A DNA stretch of 59,192 bases, from contig JAGNDO010000015.1 in NCBI GenBank assembly GCA_018003515.1, positions 37,773-96,964 on the forward strand, read 5' to 3'. Made by a program: the position numbers and the translations under genes. The notes under the pieces were generated by a model. The model had not been told where the DNA came from and made no database searches. It saw nothing but the letters and a program-made list of their open reading frames with translations. Of this stretch, positions 1-9,648 are shown one piece after another. Each line of letters starts with the position of its first letter. Position 1 is the stretch's first letter. The DNA is from Caldilineaceae bacterium (GTDB taxonomy: Bacteria; Chloroflexota; Anaerolineae; Caldilineales; Caldilineaceae).

Positions 1-17
1 GGCAGAGGCCAAAAAAC

Positions 18-46
18 TTGCGCGGCCTGCTTGTCTATGACATAAT
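18..46 (+). promoter_or_regulatory. Putative promoter of the LCP gene
   Basis: A TTGCGC box (18-23) is followed after 17 bases by CATAAT (41-46). The expected transcription start lies only a few bases before the ATG at 56, and no Shine-Dalgarno sequence is visible, so the mRNA may be leaderless. The match is moderate and the call is inference. Confidence 0.35.
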
Positions 47-55
47 TTCCAGGCT

Positions 56-1579
56 ATGACAACACAGAACCATCGCAACACCCAATTGAATCCTATGCCC
101 TTGCCCAAGCCATCGGCCCGAACCCGGCGCAATCCCTTTACGGTTCTGGTTGCTGGCTTTTATGTTTTGACCATTTTGGCCGCGGCCATCTTTGGCGGCA
201 GCCTGCTCTACAACTGGGCCTTTGACCGCAACTATGGGGAGGGGATCCAGTTCACGCAGATCCAATCCACCATCGCCCAGAGCGGCGCGGTGGCCCCTTT
301 GCTGGATGCCAGCGGCCAGCCCGTGCCCATCAACCCGGAAGATGCCGGGACAGTGGCCGTAAACATCGAAAACCTGCCCAGCAGCCGGGTCAACATCCTG
401 CTTCTGGGCGTGGACACGCGCCCGGACGAGACCGATGCCCCCCGCACGGACACCATGATGTTGATGACCCTGGACCCCAACACGGGCGTGGCCGGGATGC
501 TCTCCCTGCCCCGGGATCTGTGGGTGCCCATCCCCGGCTATGACCTGACCTGGAAGATCAACAGCGCCTATACCATCGGCGAAAACCGCCGCTATCCGGG
601 CGGTGGATCTCAACTGGCCAAGGACACGGTCAGCGCCTTCATCGGCCAACCCATCCAGTATTCTCTGCGGGTGGACTTTGACGGCTTTGTGGAGATGGTA
701 GATCTGATCGGCGGCATCGACATGGTGGTGCCCAAGACCATCCATGATGAGCAATACCCGACCATCGACTATGGCTATATGACCTTCCACATTGACGCTG
801 GCACCCAGCATTTGGACGGGGCCACGGCGCTGATGTATGCCCGCACCCGCAACACAGACGACGACTACAACCGGGCCGGACGCCAACAACAGGTGATCCA
901 GGCCGTGTTGGACAAGGTGCTGCGGGCCTCCATGATCCCCACCCTGATCGCCAAGGCCCCCCAACTCTTCACCACCCTGCGGGGCAGCATCGATACAGAC
1001 ATGCCCCTCACCGAGGCCATCAGCATTGCCCGCTTCGTGGGCCAAGATGCCTTGACCGAGGTGCGCCAACTGGTGCTGGACAACCGCTTCGGCGACGAAA
1101 CCTACACGGACGATGGAGCCTGGATCTTGCTGCCCAACCGGGAACGCATCCGGCTGGCCATGCGGGACTTCTTCGCCGCCCCCACGGAAATCGTGACCGT
1201 GGATGCCGCCATCACCACCACCGCCGCCACCGCCGACGGCCTGGTCGAAGGGGCCGCTCAACTGGATGCCCAGACCATCCGGGTGGAGATCCTCAACGGG
1301 GCCGGCTATCCCGGCGCGGCCGCCCTGACCCAGGAGATCCTGGAAGCCCGGGGCTGGAACGTGGTCTCCATCGGCGACGCCGACCGGCTGGACTATCGGC
1401 GCACCCTGGTGGTCAACTATCGCACCCCGGCCACCCTGATCGAAAAAATCAGCGCCGACCTGGCCATCCAGCCCACGGTCTCCAAATTGACCGGGCTGGC
1501 CAACGAGCAAAACATCGACCTGCGCATCATCATCGGCCAGGACTACATCAAGAACGTACTCAATCAAGAGATTCCCTAA
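56..1579 (+). CDS. LCP (LytR-CpsA-Psr) family protein with LytR_C domain
   Basis: A 507-residue membrane-anchored protein. A short cytoplasmic N-terminus precedes one membrane segment (about 28-50), then an LCP domain (about 112-290) and a C-terminal LytR_C domain (about 408-495). The LCP core shows GVDTRPDETDAPRTDTMMLM at about 118-137 and SLPRDLWVPI at about 150, supplying the Asp and Arg residues that bind pyrophosphate lipids in this family. Family members transfer undecaprenyl-linked glycopolymers to peptidoglycan or other acceptors outside the membrane. In an organism with little or no classical wall teichoic acid the acceptor is unknown. It precedes purL by 61 bases on the same strand. 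No Shine-Dalgarno is seen before the ATG. Confidence 0.9.
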   Translation: MTTQNHRNTQLNPMPLPKPSARTRRNPFTVLVAGFYVLTILAAAIFGGSLLYNWAFDRNYGEGIQFTQIQSTIAQSGAVAPLLDASGQPVPINPEDAGTVAVNIENLPSSRVNILLLGVDTRPDETDAPRTDTMMLMTLDPNTGVAGMLSLPRDLWVPIPGYDLTWKINSAYTIGENRRYPGGGSQLAKDTVSAFIGQPIQYSLRVDFDGFVEMVDLIGGIDMVVPKTIHDEQYPTIDYGYMTFHIDAGTQHLDGATALMYARTRNTDDDYNRAGRQQQVIQAVLDKVLRASMIPTLIAKAPQLFTTLRGSIDTDMPLTEAISIARFVGQDALTEVRQLVLDNRFGDETYTDDGAWILLPNRERIRLAMRDFFAAPTEIVTVDAAITTTAATADGLVEGAAQLDAQTIRVEILNGAGYPGAAALTQEILEARGWNVVSIGDADRLDYRRTLVVNYRTPATLIEKISADLAIQPTVSKLTGLANEQNIDLRIIIGQDYIKNVLNQEIP

Positions 1580-1640
1580 CCAGCAGAACAGATCAACGCC
1601 GATCGCCAGCGCCTAACGTACCCACCAGAAGGAGAGCGCC

Positions 1641-4568
1641 ATGACGGTTCGGATCGAAGTACGCGGAGGCAGGCAGGCGGACGCCAAACAGATCGTGCGC
1701 CAGGCCGCAGACTTGGGCCACAGGCTCCAGGCCTGTCGAATTACCACCATCACCTACTTGTCAGACAACCCCGGCGCAGAGGCCCTTTCCAGGCTCTGCG
1801 CTTCTCTTTTGGCTGATCCGGTGACTGAGCTTGCCCGCTGGGTCGATCTGAGCCGGGGGGAGATCTCGGCCACGCACACCGGGGGGGCGGCGGTGGAGGT
1901 GGCCCTGCGTCCCGGTGTTACCGATGTGACGGCCAGAGAAACCGTGCGGGGCATGGTCGAACTAGGCCTGCCCCTGTGCGAAGTCACCACCGCCACCCGC
2001 TACGAATTGGACGGCGACCTCAGCGACGCCGACCTCCACGCCCTGGCCAACGAACTCCTCTGCAACGACACCATCGAACACTTCAGCCTCGGCCCCATCC
2101 CGCCCCAATTTGGCGCAGAGACCACGGCCAGCGACCGGGTGGACTCCGTCCCCCTGGCCGGGCTGGACGACGCCGCCCTGATGCAGATCAGCCGGGAACG
2201 CCTGCTCTCTCTCGATTTGGCCGAAATGCGCACCATCCAGGCCGAATTCGAGCGCGTGGGCCGTCCGCCCACGGATGTGGAACTGGAAACCCTGGCCCAA
2301 ACCTGGTCCGAGCATTGCGTCCACAAGACCTTCCGGGCGCTGATCGACTTCACCCATCTGGACGCAGACGGCAACGTCATCGGCCAAGAGACGGTGGACG
2401 GCCTGCTCAATCAATACATCCGGGCCGCCACCCAAAAAGTAGACCGAGATTGGCTGCGCTCCGCCTTTGTGGACGACGCTGGGATCATCGCCTTCGACGA
2501 GACCCACGACCTGGCCTTCAAAGTGGAGACCCACAACCACCCCTCGGCCCTGGAACCCTTCGGCGGGGCCAACACGGGCGTGGGCGGCGTGGTGCGGGAC
2601 ATCTTGGGCGTCTCCGCCCGGCCCATCGCCACCACGGATTTCCTCTGTTTCGGTCCCCAAGACTTCCCCCACGACCAGTTGCCCGCGGGCATTTTGCACC
2701 CCAAGCGGGTGGCCGCAGGCGTGGTGGCGGGCATCGGCGACTATGGCAACAAGTTGGGGCTGCCCACGGTCAACGGGGCCATCGTTTACGACGAGGGCTA
2801 TCTGGGCAACCCCTTGGTCTTCTGCGGCGCGGTCGGCCTGCTCCCCCACGGCAGCCACCCCACCCAGGCCCACGTGGGCGACCTGATCGTCGTCCTGGGC
2901 GGGCGCACCGGGCGGGACGGCCTGCATGGGGCCACCTTCTCCTCGGCAGAACTGACCCACGACACCAGCGAAACCTCCGGCAGCGCCGTGCAGATCGGGG
3001 ATCCCATCACCGAAAAGGGGCTGATCGAGGTGCTGGAAGCGGCCAGGGACGCCAGGCTCTACACGGCCATCACCGACTGCGGCGCCGGGGGCCTCTCCTC
3101 CTCCGTGGGCGAGATGGGCGAGGCGTTGGGCGTGGACGTGGAGCTGACCGACGTGCCCCTCAAATACCCCGGCCTCACCCCGTGGGAGATCTGGCTTTCC
3201 GAAGCCCAAGAGCGCATCGTCATGGCCGTCCCCCCAGCCAACCTGGACGCACTGCAAGCCATCGCCGACCTGTGGGACGTAGAAATCCGCACCCTCGGCC
3301 ACTTCACCGGCGACGAGCGGCTGATCGTGCGCTATAATCAGCGCACCGTCGCCGACCTGAGTATGGCCTTCCTCCACGACGGCCTCCCCCGCCGCCACAT
3401 GCAGGCTGTTTATCGGGATTGGGGATTGGGGATTAGGGATTGGGGATTGGGGATTAGGGATTCGGGATTGGGGATTAGGGCAGAGCAATCTCCCAATCTC
3501 CCAATCTCCCAATCCCCAATCCCAAACCCCCAATCCCTCCTCCTCACCCTCCTCGCCCACCCTTCCGTCGCCAGCAAAGAGGAGGTGATCCGGCGCTATG
3601 ACCATGAGGTGCGGGGCGGCACGTTGGTGCGTCCGCTGACCGGGCCGCAGATGGACGGGCCCAGCGACGCCGCGGTGCTCAAGCCCTTGGGGACGTGGCA
3701 GCACGACATGGCCTTCAGCCTCAGCGCGGGGATGAACCCGCTCTTGGGCAAGCACGACCCGTACGCCATGGCGGTCAGTACCATCGACGAGGCTTTCCGC
3801 AACGCCGTGGCCGTGGGTGCGGACCCAGACCGCATCGCCATTCTCGACAACTTCTGCTGGGGCAACCCCACCCTGCCCGACCGATTGGGCAGTCTGGTGC
3901 GGGCGGCCCAGGGCTGTTATGATGGGGCCGTGGCCTTCAACACGCCCTTTATCTCGGGCAAAGACAGCCTGTACAACGAGTTTGACGGCCAGCCCATCCC
4001 CGGCACCCTGCTCATCTCCGCCATGGGCATCGTGCCGGACATGAATCGGATCTGCACCAGCCATCTCAAAACGCCGGGCAATCTGCTCTACCTTTTGGGC
4101 GAAAGCCGGGACGAATTGGGCGGATCCTTGCTCCACCACATCTTGGGCGTGGAGGGCGGCGTGGCCCCCACCCTGCCCGGCGGCGTGCTGGACCGCTACA
4201 AAGCCGCCCACCGGGCCATCCGCGCCGGGCTGGTGCAGAGCTGTCACGATCTCAGCGAAGGCGGGCTGGGCGTGGCCGTGGCGGAGATGGCGTTGGCTGG
4301 GCGGTTGGGGGCGATGATCAAGATTGAAGATTTGAAGATTGAAGATTGGGGTGTGGCCCTGTTCAGCGAGAGCAACGGGCGGCTGTTGTTTGAGGTGAGG
4401 CCGGAGGATGTGGCGGCGTTTGAGGCGGCGTTGGTGGGCCATTTTCTGGTGCGTTTGGGGGAAGTCACAAATGATGATAGCCTAGTCATCACCCACACTG
4501 GCGAATCGGTGGTTGATGTGGAAGTGGGAACTCTGGTAGACTGTTGGCAACGAAACGGTGCGGGTTGA
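1641..4568 (+). CDS. purL: Phosphoribosylformylglycinamidine synthase, PurS-like domain fused to PurL
   Basis: ATP-dependent conversion of FGAR to FGAM (step 4 of purine synthesis), with ammonia from PurQ. It has 975 residues. The first ~160 residues look like one or two PurS-type ferredoxin-like halves (for example [20 protein letters not shown]), which fits the absence of a separate purS gene. The catalytic region carries [20 protein letters not shown] and later [10 protein letters not shown] and [16 protein letters not shown]. The start has AGAAGGAGAGCGCC upstream. Residues about 591-633 are a low-complexity insert encoded by the intergenic-type palindrome at 3414-3537, read in frame without stops. 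A second short repeat insertion ([12 protein letters not shown]) lies near residue 893-904. The frame stays open and motifs on both sides are intact, so the enzyme is probably active. Confidence 0.95.
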   Translation: MTVRIEVRGGRQADAKQIVRQAADLGHRLQACRITTITYLSDNPGAEALSRLCASLLADPVTELARWVDLSRGEISATHTGGAAVEVALRPGVTDVTARETVRGMVELGLPLCEVTTATRYELDGDLSDADLHALANELLCNDTIEHFSLGPIPPQFGAETTASDRVDSVPLAGLDDAALMQISRERLLSLDLAEMRTIQAEFERVGRPPTDVELETLAQTWSEHCVHKTFRALIDFTHLDADGNVIGQETVDGLLNQYIRAATQKVDRDWLRSAFVDDAGIIAFDETHDLAFKVETHNHPSALEPFGGANTGVGGVVRDILGVSARPIATTDFLCFGPQDFPHDQLPAGILHPKRVAAGVVAGIGDYGNKLGLPTVNGAIVYDEGYLGNPLVFCGAVGLLPHGSHPTQAHVGDLIVVLGGRTGRDGLHGATFSSAELTHDTSETSGSAVQIGDPITEKGLIEVLEAARDARLYTAITDCGAGGLSSSVGEMGEALGVDVELTDVPLKYPGLTPWEIWLSEAQERIVMAVPPANLDALQAIADLWDVEIRTLGHFTGDERLIVRYNQRTVADLSMAFLHDGLPRRHMQAVYRDWGLGIRDWGLGIRDSGLGIRAEQSPNLPISQSPIPNPQSLLLTLLAHPSVASKEEVIRRYDHEVRGGTLVRPLTGPQMDGPSDAAVLKPLGTWQHDMAFSLSAGMNPLLGKHDPYAMAVSTIDEAFRNAVAVGADPDRIAILDNFCWGNPTLPDRLGSLVRAAQGCYDGAVAFNTPFISGKDSLYNEFDGQPIPGTLLISAMGIVPDMNRICTSHLKTPGNLLYLLGESRDELGGSLLHHILGVEGGVAPTLPGGVLDRYKAAHRAIRAGLVQSCHDLSEGGLGVAVAEMALAGRLGAMIKIEDLKIEDWGVALFSESNGRLLFEVRPEDVAAFEAALVGHFLVRLGEVTNDDSLVITHTGESVVDVEVGTLVDCWQRNGAG
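3414..3537. repeat. Palindromic microsatellite repeat inside purL
   Basis: The left arm is GGGATTGG/GGGATTAG octamers and the right arm is the complementary CCAATCTC/CCAATCCC octamers, joined by a short spacer. The same composite repeat type fills intergenic spaces elsewhere in this window. Here it lies within the purL frame and encodes repeats of DWGLGIR followed by a Pro/Ser/Gln-rich stretch. Confidence 0.9.
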
Positions 4569-4585
4569 TCCACAAGGAGCGAATC

Positions 4586-4954
4586 ATGACGGTTGAGGTA
4601 ACAATTCGGATTCCGGATATTTTAGAAAAACAGATGCGACGGTTCCAGGGTCGTTTGCCGGAGATTTTGGAACGAGGCATCTACAATCTGCTCGTAGAAG
4701 AAGCCGATCCCATACGCACGATGGACGAATTAGCGGTCATGGAGATTTTGGCGAGTCGTCCCACATCAGAGGAAATCCTGGCTCTAAAACCGTCAAACGG
4801 CCTGCAAACCCGTGTTACAGACTTGCTGGCAAGGAGCAAAGAGTCCCCGCTGTCTCAGGCAGAAGAGACAGAGTTGGACCGCTATCTCATGCTTGAACAC
4901 TTGGTGAGGCTGGCCAAGGTAAAAGCTCTTTCACAAATAGGAACCGCCGCGTGA
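4586..4954 (+). CDS. Small hypothetical protein paired with HNH nuclease
   Basis: A 122-residue protein I cannot assign. The ATG at 4586 has AAGGAG 6 bases upstream (4574-4579); an earlier in-frame start at 4544 would overlap the end of purL. The N-terminus (VTIRIPDILEKQMRRF) looks like an amphipathic beta-strand/helix start, and the remainder is predicted helical and charged. Similar small helical proteins commonly precede HNH genes in Chloroflexota and cyanobacteria (recollection, not checked). The stop overlaps the following GTG start by four bases (GTGA), so the two genes are translationally coupled. The pair sits between purL and purQ, splitting two subunits of one enzyme. Confidence 0.7.
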   Translation: MTVEVTIRIPDILEKQMRRFQGRLPEILERGIYNLLVEEADPIRTMDELAVMEILASRPTSEEILALKPSNGLQTRVTDLLARSKESPLSQAEETELDRYLMLEHLVRLAKVKALSQIGTAA

Positions 4955-5382
4955 GTCGCTATATCCCGGCAATGACGCGAGAGATGGTGGCCCACCGGGC
5001 AGAAAACCGGTGTGAATATTGCCTGTTTCCCCAAGATGCATCCTTCCTGGCCTTTGAAATGGAACACATTATCGCCGAGAAGCACGGCGGATCGTCCGAT
5101 ACCGACAACTTGGCCTTGGCCTGCCCCTATTGCAACCGCAACAAAGGCAGCGATCTGGGATCGTTGGATCCCACTACTGGCCAATTGACACCATTTTTCA
5201 ATCCGCGCACCCAACGTTGGCGGGATCACTTCACCCTTAATGGCGCTGAAATCATCGCTTTAACCCCCGAAGGCCGGGTAACAGAGCGTATCCTGCAATT
5301 GAATGACCCGGACAGGCTGCCCGAACGCCAAGGTTTGGCGCGTATGGGTACGCTTCTCGTTCCGACAGATCCAGAGAGATAA
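4951..5382 (+). CDS. HNH endonuclease domain protein
   Basis: A 143-residue HNH nuclease starting at GTG 4951, inside the stop of the previous gene. Visible motifs: a first zinc pair CEYC, the catalytic core MEHIIAEKHGGSS (the HI of the HNH motif), NLALACPYCNRNKGSDL with a second CxxC and the Asn, then FFNPRTQRWRDHF. This compact form is a stand-alone metal-dependent DNA nuclease; the substrate is unknown. The gene ends 15 bases before purQ. Its position within the purine operon suggests insertion as a two-gene cassette; no terminal repeats or target duplication are evident. Confidence 0.85.
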   Translation: MSRYIPAMTREMVAHRAENRCEYCLFPQDASFLAFEMEHIIAEKHGGSSDTDNLALACPYCNRNKGSDLGSLDPTTGQLTPFFNPRTQRWRDHFTLNGAEIIALTPEGRVTERILQLNDPDRLPERQGLARMGTLLVPTDPER

Positions 5383-5397
5383 ACCCAAGGAACAGTC

Positions 5398-6165
5398 ATG
5401 ACGAACCCATCCATCCTGATCCTCCACGCTTCGGGCACGAACCGGGACGGGGAAGCGGCCCGGGCCTGTGAGTTGGCCGGGGGCGCGCCGCAGATCGTGC
5501 ATATCAACCAACTGCGCCGGGGCGAACGTCGCTTTGCCGACTTTGACATGCTGATCCTGCCCGGCGGCTTTTCGTATGGGGATGCGCTGGGCGCGGGCAC
5601 CCGCCAGGCGTTGGATCTGCAAGTCTTTTTCCAGGATCAATTGCATGAATTTGTTGACAGCGACAAACGGGTGCTGGGCATCTGCAACGGCTTCCAAACC
5701 CTAGTCAAAGCCGGATTGCTTCCGGGGGCAGATCCCGCCTCCCGCAAAGTGACGTTGACCGAAAATGCCCAGGGTCGCTTCGAGTGCCGCTGGGTGCATT
5801 TGGAAGTCAACGCCAATTGCCGGGCCAGTTTTTTGAGCGAGATCCGGGAACCGATCTTCTGCCCGATTGCCCACGGGGAGGGTAATTTTCAAGTGACGGA
5901 CGGGGATACCCTGGCTGAATTAGAGACCGAGAACTTGATCGCCTTCCGTTATGTCGATGCCCACGGTTCCCTTGCGGGCGGACGCTACCCTATCAATCCA
6001 AATGGCAGCGTGGCAGACATCGCCGGCATCTGCAACCAGCGGGGCAATGTGGTGGGACTGATGCCCCACCCGGAGGACCATTTGTTGGCCATTCAGAATC
6101 CAACCGGCGTCCATAGCAATCGGTTGGGTCTGCGTCTCTTTCAATCCTTTATTTCTCAACGGTGA
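5398..6165 (+). CDS. purQ: Phosphoribosylformylglycinamidine synthase glutaminase subunit
   Basis: Class I glutamine amidotransferase subunit that supplies ammonia to PurL. It has 255 residues, as in the longer PurQ branch. The nucleophile elbow is VLGICNGFQ (Cys96), the oxyanion region is [14 protein letters not shown] (54-67), and the catalytic His and Glu are in LMPHPEDH near the C-terminus. Start ATG 5398 has CCAAGGAACAG upstream. The stop at 6163-6165 overlaps a possible GTG start of the next gene, so co-translation is likely. Confidence 0.95.
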   Translation: MTNPSILILHASGTNRDGEAARACELAGGAPQIVHINQLRRGERRFADFDMLILPGGFSYGDALGAGTRQALDLQVFFQDQLHEFVDSDKRVLGICNGFQTLVKAGLLPGADPASRKVTLTENAQGRFECRWVHLEVNANCRASFLSEIREPIFCPIAHGEGNFQVTDGDTLAELETENLIAFRYVDAHGSLAGGRYPINPNGSVADIAGICNQRGNVVGLMPHPEDHLLAIQNPTGVHSNRLGLRLFQSFISQR

Positions 6166-6170
6166 AAATC

Positions 6171-6836
6171 ATGAATATCTTCAAACGGATTTTGGGTGTG
6201 CTGGATATTTTGCTCCCGCTCTTCGCGCTGCTGGTGATCAGCTTTTTGGCAACGGCCATTGTCCTGCTTCTGGGATGGTTATTCAGCCTTGTCACCCCTC
6301 TGACTATGTGGCAAGCCGTGGTAATCGCCTCTGTCAGCTTTCTCCTCTCCACATATACCCTGTATACGCGGCTTCCCCCAGGGGATCCGATCCCGCTCCT
6401 GATCATTCTGACACCATTTGCCGCCCTGGCCATGCTGATAATCACCTTGCCCCTTGTGTGGTTGATTCCGCTTGTCTCCCCCTTTGACCCGTGGCAATCT
6501 GCCCAAGTGGGGGCCGCCATGACATTGATGGTTAGTTATGTCGTCCTGGGTTGGATTCTCACTCAAACGAGTGAAGCCATTGAGCAATCCGAGAGCTTGG
6601 AACGTCTCATGTATGACGATGATGGCGATGACGAAGACTGGGAGGAGTTTATCGACGAGTTGGATGAGGGGCAGTATGTGATCATCCGTGATCGGGATTC
6701 GGGCCTGAACCTGCTCTTGGCCGCGGACAGCATCTCCCCGGACGAACCATGCCCCTGCGAAAGCGGACGCAAATACCGCAACTGCCACGGTCAAGGGCAG
6801 GTTCAGAGTCAAGTCGCCAAGCGACGGCGGAGATAG
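6171..6836 (+). CDS. Membrane protein with C-terminal SEC-C zinc motif
   Basis: About 221 residues, with roughly four hydrophobic segments in the first 130 residues, then an acidic linker (DDDGDDEDWEEFIDELDE) and a C-terminal SEC-C motif (CPCESGRKYRNCHG) that should bind zinc as in SecA tails. The start is uncertain: ATG 6171 has GGTGA just upstream, while GTG 6162 would overlap the purQ stop. SEC-C motifs usually mediate protein or ribosome binding. No relation to purine synthesis is apparent despite the operon position. Function unknown. Confidence 0.75.
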   Translation: MNIFKRILGVLDILLPLFALLVISFLATAIVLLLGWLFSLVTPLTMWQAVVIASVSFLLSTYTLYTRLPPGDPIPLLIILTPFAALAMLIITLPLVWLIPLVSPFDPWQSAQVGAAMTLMVSYVVLGWILTQTSEAIEQSESLERLMYDDDGDDEDWEEFIDELDEGQYVIIRDRDSGLNLLLAADSISPDEPCPCESGRKYRNCHGQGQVQSQVAKRRRR

Positions 6837-6847
6837 GATTTTAGATC

Positions 6848-7831
6848 ATGTCCATCCCAATCCTACACCAAGCCCTTGATCGACCCTTTGATGGCGTGGA
6901 TCTCCTTTTTCTCGGCCCCTGCTATCACGGCAAGGTGCGGGACAATTTCACCGTGGGTGACCGCCGCGTCCTCGTGGTCACGGATCGGCTCTCCGCCTTT
7001 GACCGTATTTTGGGGCTGGTTCCCTTCAAGGGCCAGGTGCTGAACCAACTGGCGGCCTTCTGGTTCAAGCAGACCGGGGACATTGTGCCCAACCACTTCA
7101 TCGCCATGCCCGACCCCAACGTGACCGTGGCCCACGAATGCCGCCCCCTGGCCGTGGAGGTCGTCGTGCGCGGCTACATCACCGGGGTGACGGGGACCGC
7201 GCTGTGGACTCGATACAGCCAGGGCGAACGCCACATCTACGGCATGGACTTCCCCAACGGGCTGCGCAAGAACGATGCCTTGCCGGAGCCGATCATCACG
7301 CCGACGACCAAGGCCGGGCCGGATGATCCGGGCGGCCACGATGAGCGCATCACCAGCGCCGAGGTGGTGGAGAAGGGCTTGGTCCCCGCGGCCATGTGGG
7401 ACGAGATCTGCACGGCGGCCATCGCCCTCTTCCGCCGGGGCCAGGAGATTGCCTTGCGCGGCGGGCTGATTCTGGTGGACACGAAGTACGAGTTCGGCAT
7501 CGGCCCGGACGGCGGCGTCATGCTGATGGACGAGATGCACACACCGGATTCCAGCCGCTTTTGGATTGCGGAGAGCTACGCCGCCCGTCACGCCGCTGGG
7601 CAAGAGCCGGAGAACTTCGACAAAGAATTCGTGCGCCTGTGGTACGCGGATCACGGCTACCGGGGCGAAGGCGAGCCGCCGTCCATGCCCGCCGAGTTGG
7701 CCGTGGCCGCGGCGGAGCGGTATATCCGGGCGTATGAGATGATCACCGGGCGTACGTTTGAGCCGGGCGAGGTTCCGGCGGGTCCGCGGATTGAGCGGAA
7801 TCTACAGACATGGATGGAGGCGAGTCGATGA
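6848..7831 (+). CDS. purC: Phosphoribosylaminoimidazole-succinocarboxamide synthase
   Basis: SAICAR synthetase: CAIR + Asp + ATP to SAICAR. It has 327 residues, the long (yeast ADE1-like) form. The N-terminal ATP-binding loop GKVRDNF is followed by [12 protein letters not shown], then the CAIR-binding VVRGYITG and LVDTKYEFG, and [13 protein letters not shown] near residue 230. Its last codons overlap purE by four bases (ATGA), evidence of translational coupling. Confidence 0.95.
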   Translation: MSIPILHQALDRPFDGVDLLFLGPCYHGKVRDNFTVGDRRVLVVTDRLSAFDRILGLVPFKGQVLNQLAAFWFKQTGDIVPNHFIAMPDPNVTVAHECRPLAVEVVVRGYITGVTGTALWTRYSQGERHIYGMDFPNGLRKNDALPEPIITPTTKAGPDDPGGHDERITSAEVVEKGLVPAAMWDEICTAAIALFRRGQEIALRGGLILVDTKYEFGIGPDGGVMLMDEMHTPDSSRFWIAESYAARHAAGQEPENFDKEFVRLWYADHGYRGEGEPPSMPAELAVAAAERYIRAYEMITGRTFEPGEVPAGPRIERNLQTWMEASR

Positions 7832-8319
7832 GCGAACACCCCATCGTCGGCATCATCATGGGCAGCAAGTCGGACTGGGAGGGGTGCATGGCTTTCGCTG
7901 CCGAGACCCTGGCCGAGTTTGGCGTGCCTTTTGAGGCCAAGATCGTCTCCGCCCACCGCACGCCGGAATGGATGGTGCAATACGCGTCCACGGCGGAGGA
8001 GCGGGGACTGGCGGTGATCATCGCCGGGGCGGGGGGGGCGGCCCATCTGCCGGGGATGACTGCGGGCCACACGTTGCTGCCGGTGATCGGCGTGCCGGTG
8101 CAGAGTCGGGCGCTGAATGGGCTGGACTCGTTGCTCTCTATCGTGCAGATGCCCGGCGGCGTGCCTGTGGCGGCCATGGCCATCGGCAAAGCCGGGGCCA
8201 TCAACGCCGCGCTCTACGCCGTCGCCATCCTTGCCCTCACCCGGCCCGAGTTGCGGGAGCAGTTGCGGGCCTATCGGGCGATGCGGGCGGCAGCGGTGAT
8301 GGAAGAGGAGGTTGGTTGA
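7828..8319 (+). CDS. purE: 5-(carboxyamino)imidazole ribonucleotide mutase
   Basis: PurE class I mutase (N5-CAIR to CAIR), 163 residues. It shows [20 protein letters not shown] and [12 protein letters not shown], the substrate loops of the family. The ATG at 7828 is preferred because GGAGGCGA lies 6 bases upstream and it overlaps the purC stop as ATGA; an in-frame ATG at 7810 lies inside purC. The final Val-Gly-stop codons are formed by the start of the following TTGATTGG palindrome (8311-8392). Confidence 0.93.
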   Translation: MSEHPIVGIIMGSKSDWEGCMAFAAETLAEFGVPFEAKIVSAHRTPEWMVQYASTAEERGLAVIIAGAGGAAHLPGMTAGHTLLPVIGVPVQSRALNGLDSLLSIVQMPGGVPVAAMAIGKAGAINAALYAVAILALTRPELREQLRAYRAMRAAAVMEEEVG

Positions 8320-8392
8320 TTGGTTGATCGGTTGATTTTTTGATTGGCATGGAAGACGTCCACCAATCAACAAATCAACCAATCAACCAATC
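8311..8392. repeat. Intergenic palindrome, TTGATTGG type
   Basis: Left arm copies of GGTTGATT and right arm copies of AATCAACC flank a spacer of about 20 bases. It starts inside the purE stop region. It is followed directly by CCCCAATC repeats that run into the 5' end of purK. Confidence 0.85.
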
Positions 8393-8401
8393 CGCCCCAC
8401 C

Positions 8402-9580
8402 ATGCAAACCCAATCCCAACTCCCCAATCCCCAATCCCCAATCCTCCCCGGCAGTGTGGTCGGCGTCTTCGGCAGCGGACAGTTGGGCCGCATGTTGGGG
8501 ATGGCAGCCCGGCGGCTGGGCTATCGCCTCCACACCTTTTCGCCGGGGACCGACACGCCCACGGGCATGTTGGCGGACCGAGAGGTCAGCGCCCCGTACA
8601 CGGATCTGGACGCAGTGCGGGACTTTGTGCGCGGGGTGGATGTGATCACCTTCGAGTTTGAGAACGTACCCGCTGATGTGGCCCGCATTGCCCAAGAAGA
8701 GGGGGTGCCCGTGCGCCCTGGGGATCACGTTTTGCACACGGCCCAAAATCGTCTGCGGGAGAAGTCGTTTCTTGTCCATCATGGCCTGCCCGTTGCCCCA
8801 TTCGCCCCGGTCCACGCCTTGGCGGATCTGGAAATCGCCCTGCTCACCCTGGGCACACCGGCCGTGCTGAAGACGGCGGCCTTTGGCTATGACGGCAAGG
8901 GGCAGGTCAAGATCGACAGCCCGGATCAGACCGCGGCAGCGTGGGCGGCCATTGGCCAGCAACCGGCCATTTTGGAGAGCTTCATCGACTTCGAGCGGGA
9001 AGTCTCCGTGGTGGCGGCCCGAGGCGTGGACGGCAGCTTTGCCCACTTTGGGGTGATGGAGAACAGCCATGCCGACCACATTTTGGACATCACCGTGGCC
9101 CCGGCGGACATCAGCCCGGCGGCCGCGGAGAGGGCGGTGGCCCACACCCGCACGATCATGGAAAGGCTGGATGTGGTGGGGGTGCTGTGCGTGGAGTTCT
9201 TTCTGACTTGGGATGAGCATTTGCTGATCAACGAGATCGCTCCTCGCCCCCACAATTCGGGCCACTTGACCGTGGATGCCTGCGTCACCGACCAGTTTGA
9301 GCAGCAATTGCGGGCGGTGTGCGGGTTGCCCTTGGGCAGCACGGACTATCATCGTCCGGCGGCGATGGCCAATCTGCTAGGGGATCTGTGGGCGAGTGGC
9401 GAGCCAAATTGGGCCGCGGCGTTGGCTTTTCCGAATGTTAAGCTACACTTATACGGCAAGACCGATCCCCGTCCTGGGCGCAAAATGGGCCATTTGACCG
9501 CGACCGAGGCCACGTCGGAAGAAGCACGGACGGCAGTGATGATGGCTCGCAAGGCGATTTTATCGAGTATCGTGTATTGA
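8402..9580 (+). CDS. purK: N5-carboxyaminoimidazole ribonucleotide synthase
   Basis: ATP-grasp enzyme converting AIR, bicarbonate and ATP to N5-CAIR, which PurE then uses. It has 392 residues from ATG 8402. Motifs: GVFGSGQLGRMLGMAARRLG at the N-terminal Rossmann-like domain, LKTAAFGYDGKGQ (ATP loop), FIDFEREVSVV, and NEIAPRPHNSGHLT. The first ~16 residues (NPQSPIL-type) are encoded by a CCCCAATC microsatellite, and no Shine-Dalgarno is seen; a GTG near the start of VVGVFGSG is an alternative start. The last residues LSSIVY and the TGA come from the ATCGAGTATCGTGTAT repeat downstream, so both ends of the gene are remodelled by repeats. Confidence 0.93.
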   Translation: MQTQSQLPNPQSPILPGSVVGVFGSGQLGRMLGMAARRLGYRLHTFSPGTDTPTGMLADREVSAPYTDLDAVRDFVRGVDVITFEFENVPADVARIAQEEGVPVRPGDHVLHTAQNRLREKSFLVHHGLPVAPFAPVHALADLEIALLTLGTPAVLKTAAFGYDGKGQVKIDSPDQTAAAWAAIGQQPAILESFIDFEREVSVVAARGVDGSFAHFGVMENSHADHILDITVAPADISPAAAERAVAHTRTIMERLDVVGVLCVEFFLTWDEHLLINEIAPRPHNSGHLTVDACVTDQFEQQLRAVCGLPLGSTDYHRPAAMANLLGDLWASGEPNWAAALAFPNVKLHLYGKTDPRPGRKMGHLTATEATSEEARTAVMMARKAILSSIVY

Positions 9581-9589
9581 GTATTTTTT
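9560..9589. repeat. Left arm of ATCGAGTATCG inverted repeat
   Basis: TATCGAGTATCGTGTATTGA and following bases; the near-exact reverse complement lies at 10094-10122. The two arms bracket the four-helix-bundle gene. It overlaps the purK stop codon. Confidence 0.85.
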
Positions 9590-9648
9590 GTGGGGTAGGG
9601 AAGTCTCGCCGCTTATGAAAGTAGTGCGTTGAGCGATGGGAGAACACG

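Noticed and set aside
35-1567. Long minus-strand open frame opposite the LCP gene
   Set aside because: Gly/His/Val-rich composition typical of an antisense shadow of a GC-rich gene; no domain and no RBS.
1962-4442. 826-codon minus-strand open frame opposite purL
   Set aside because: Antisense shadow; purL motifs on the plus strand are decisive.
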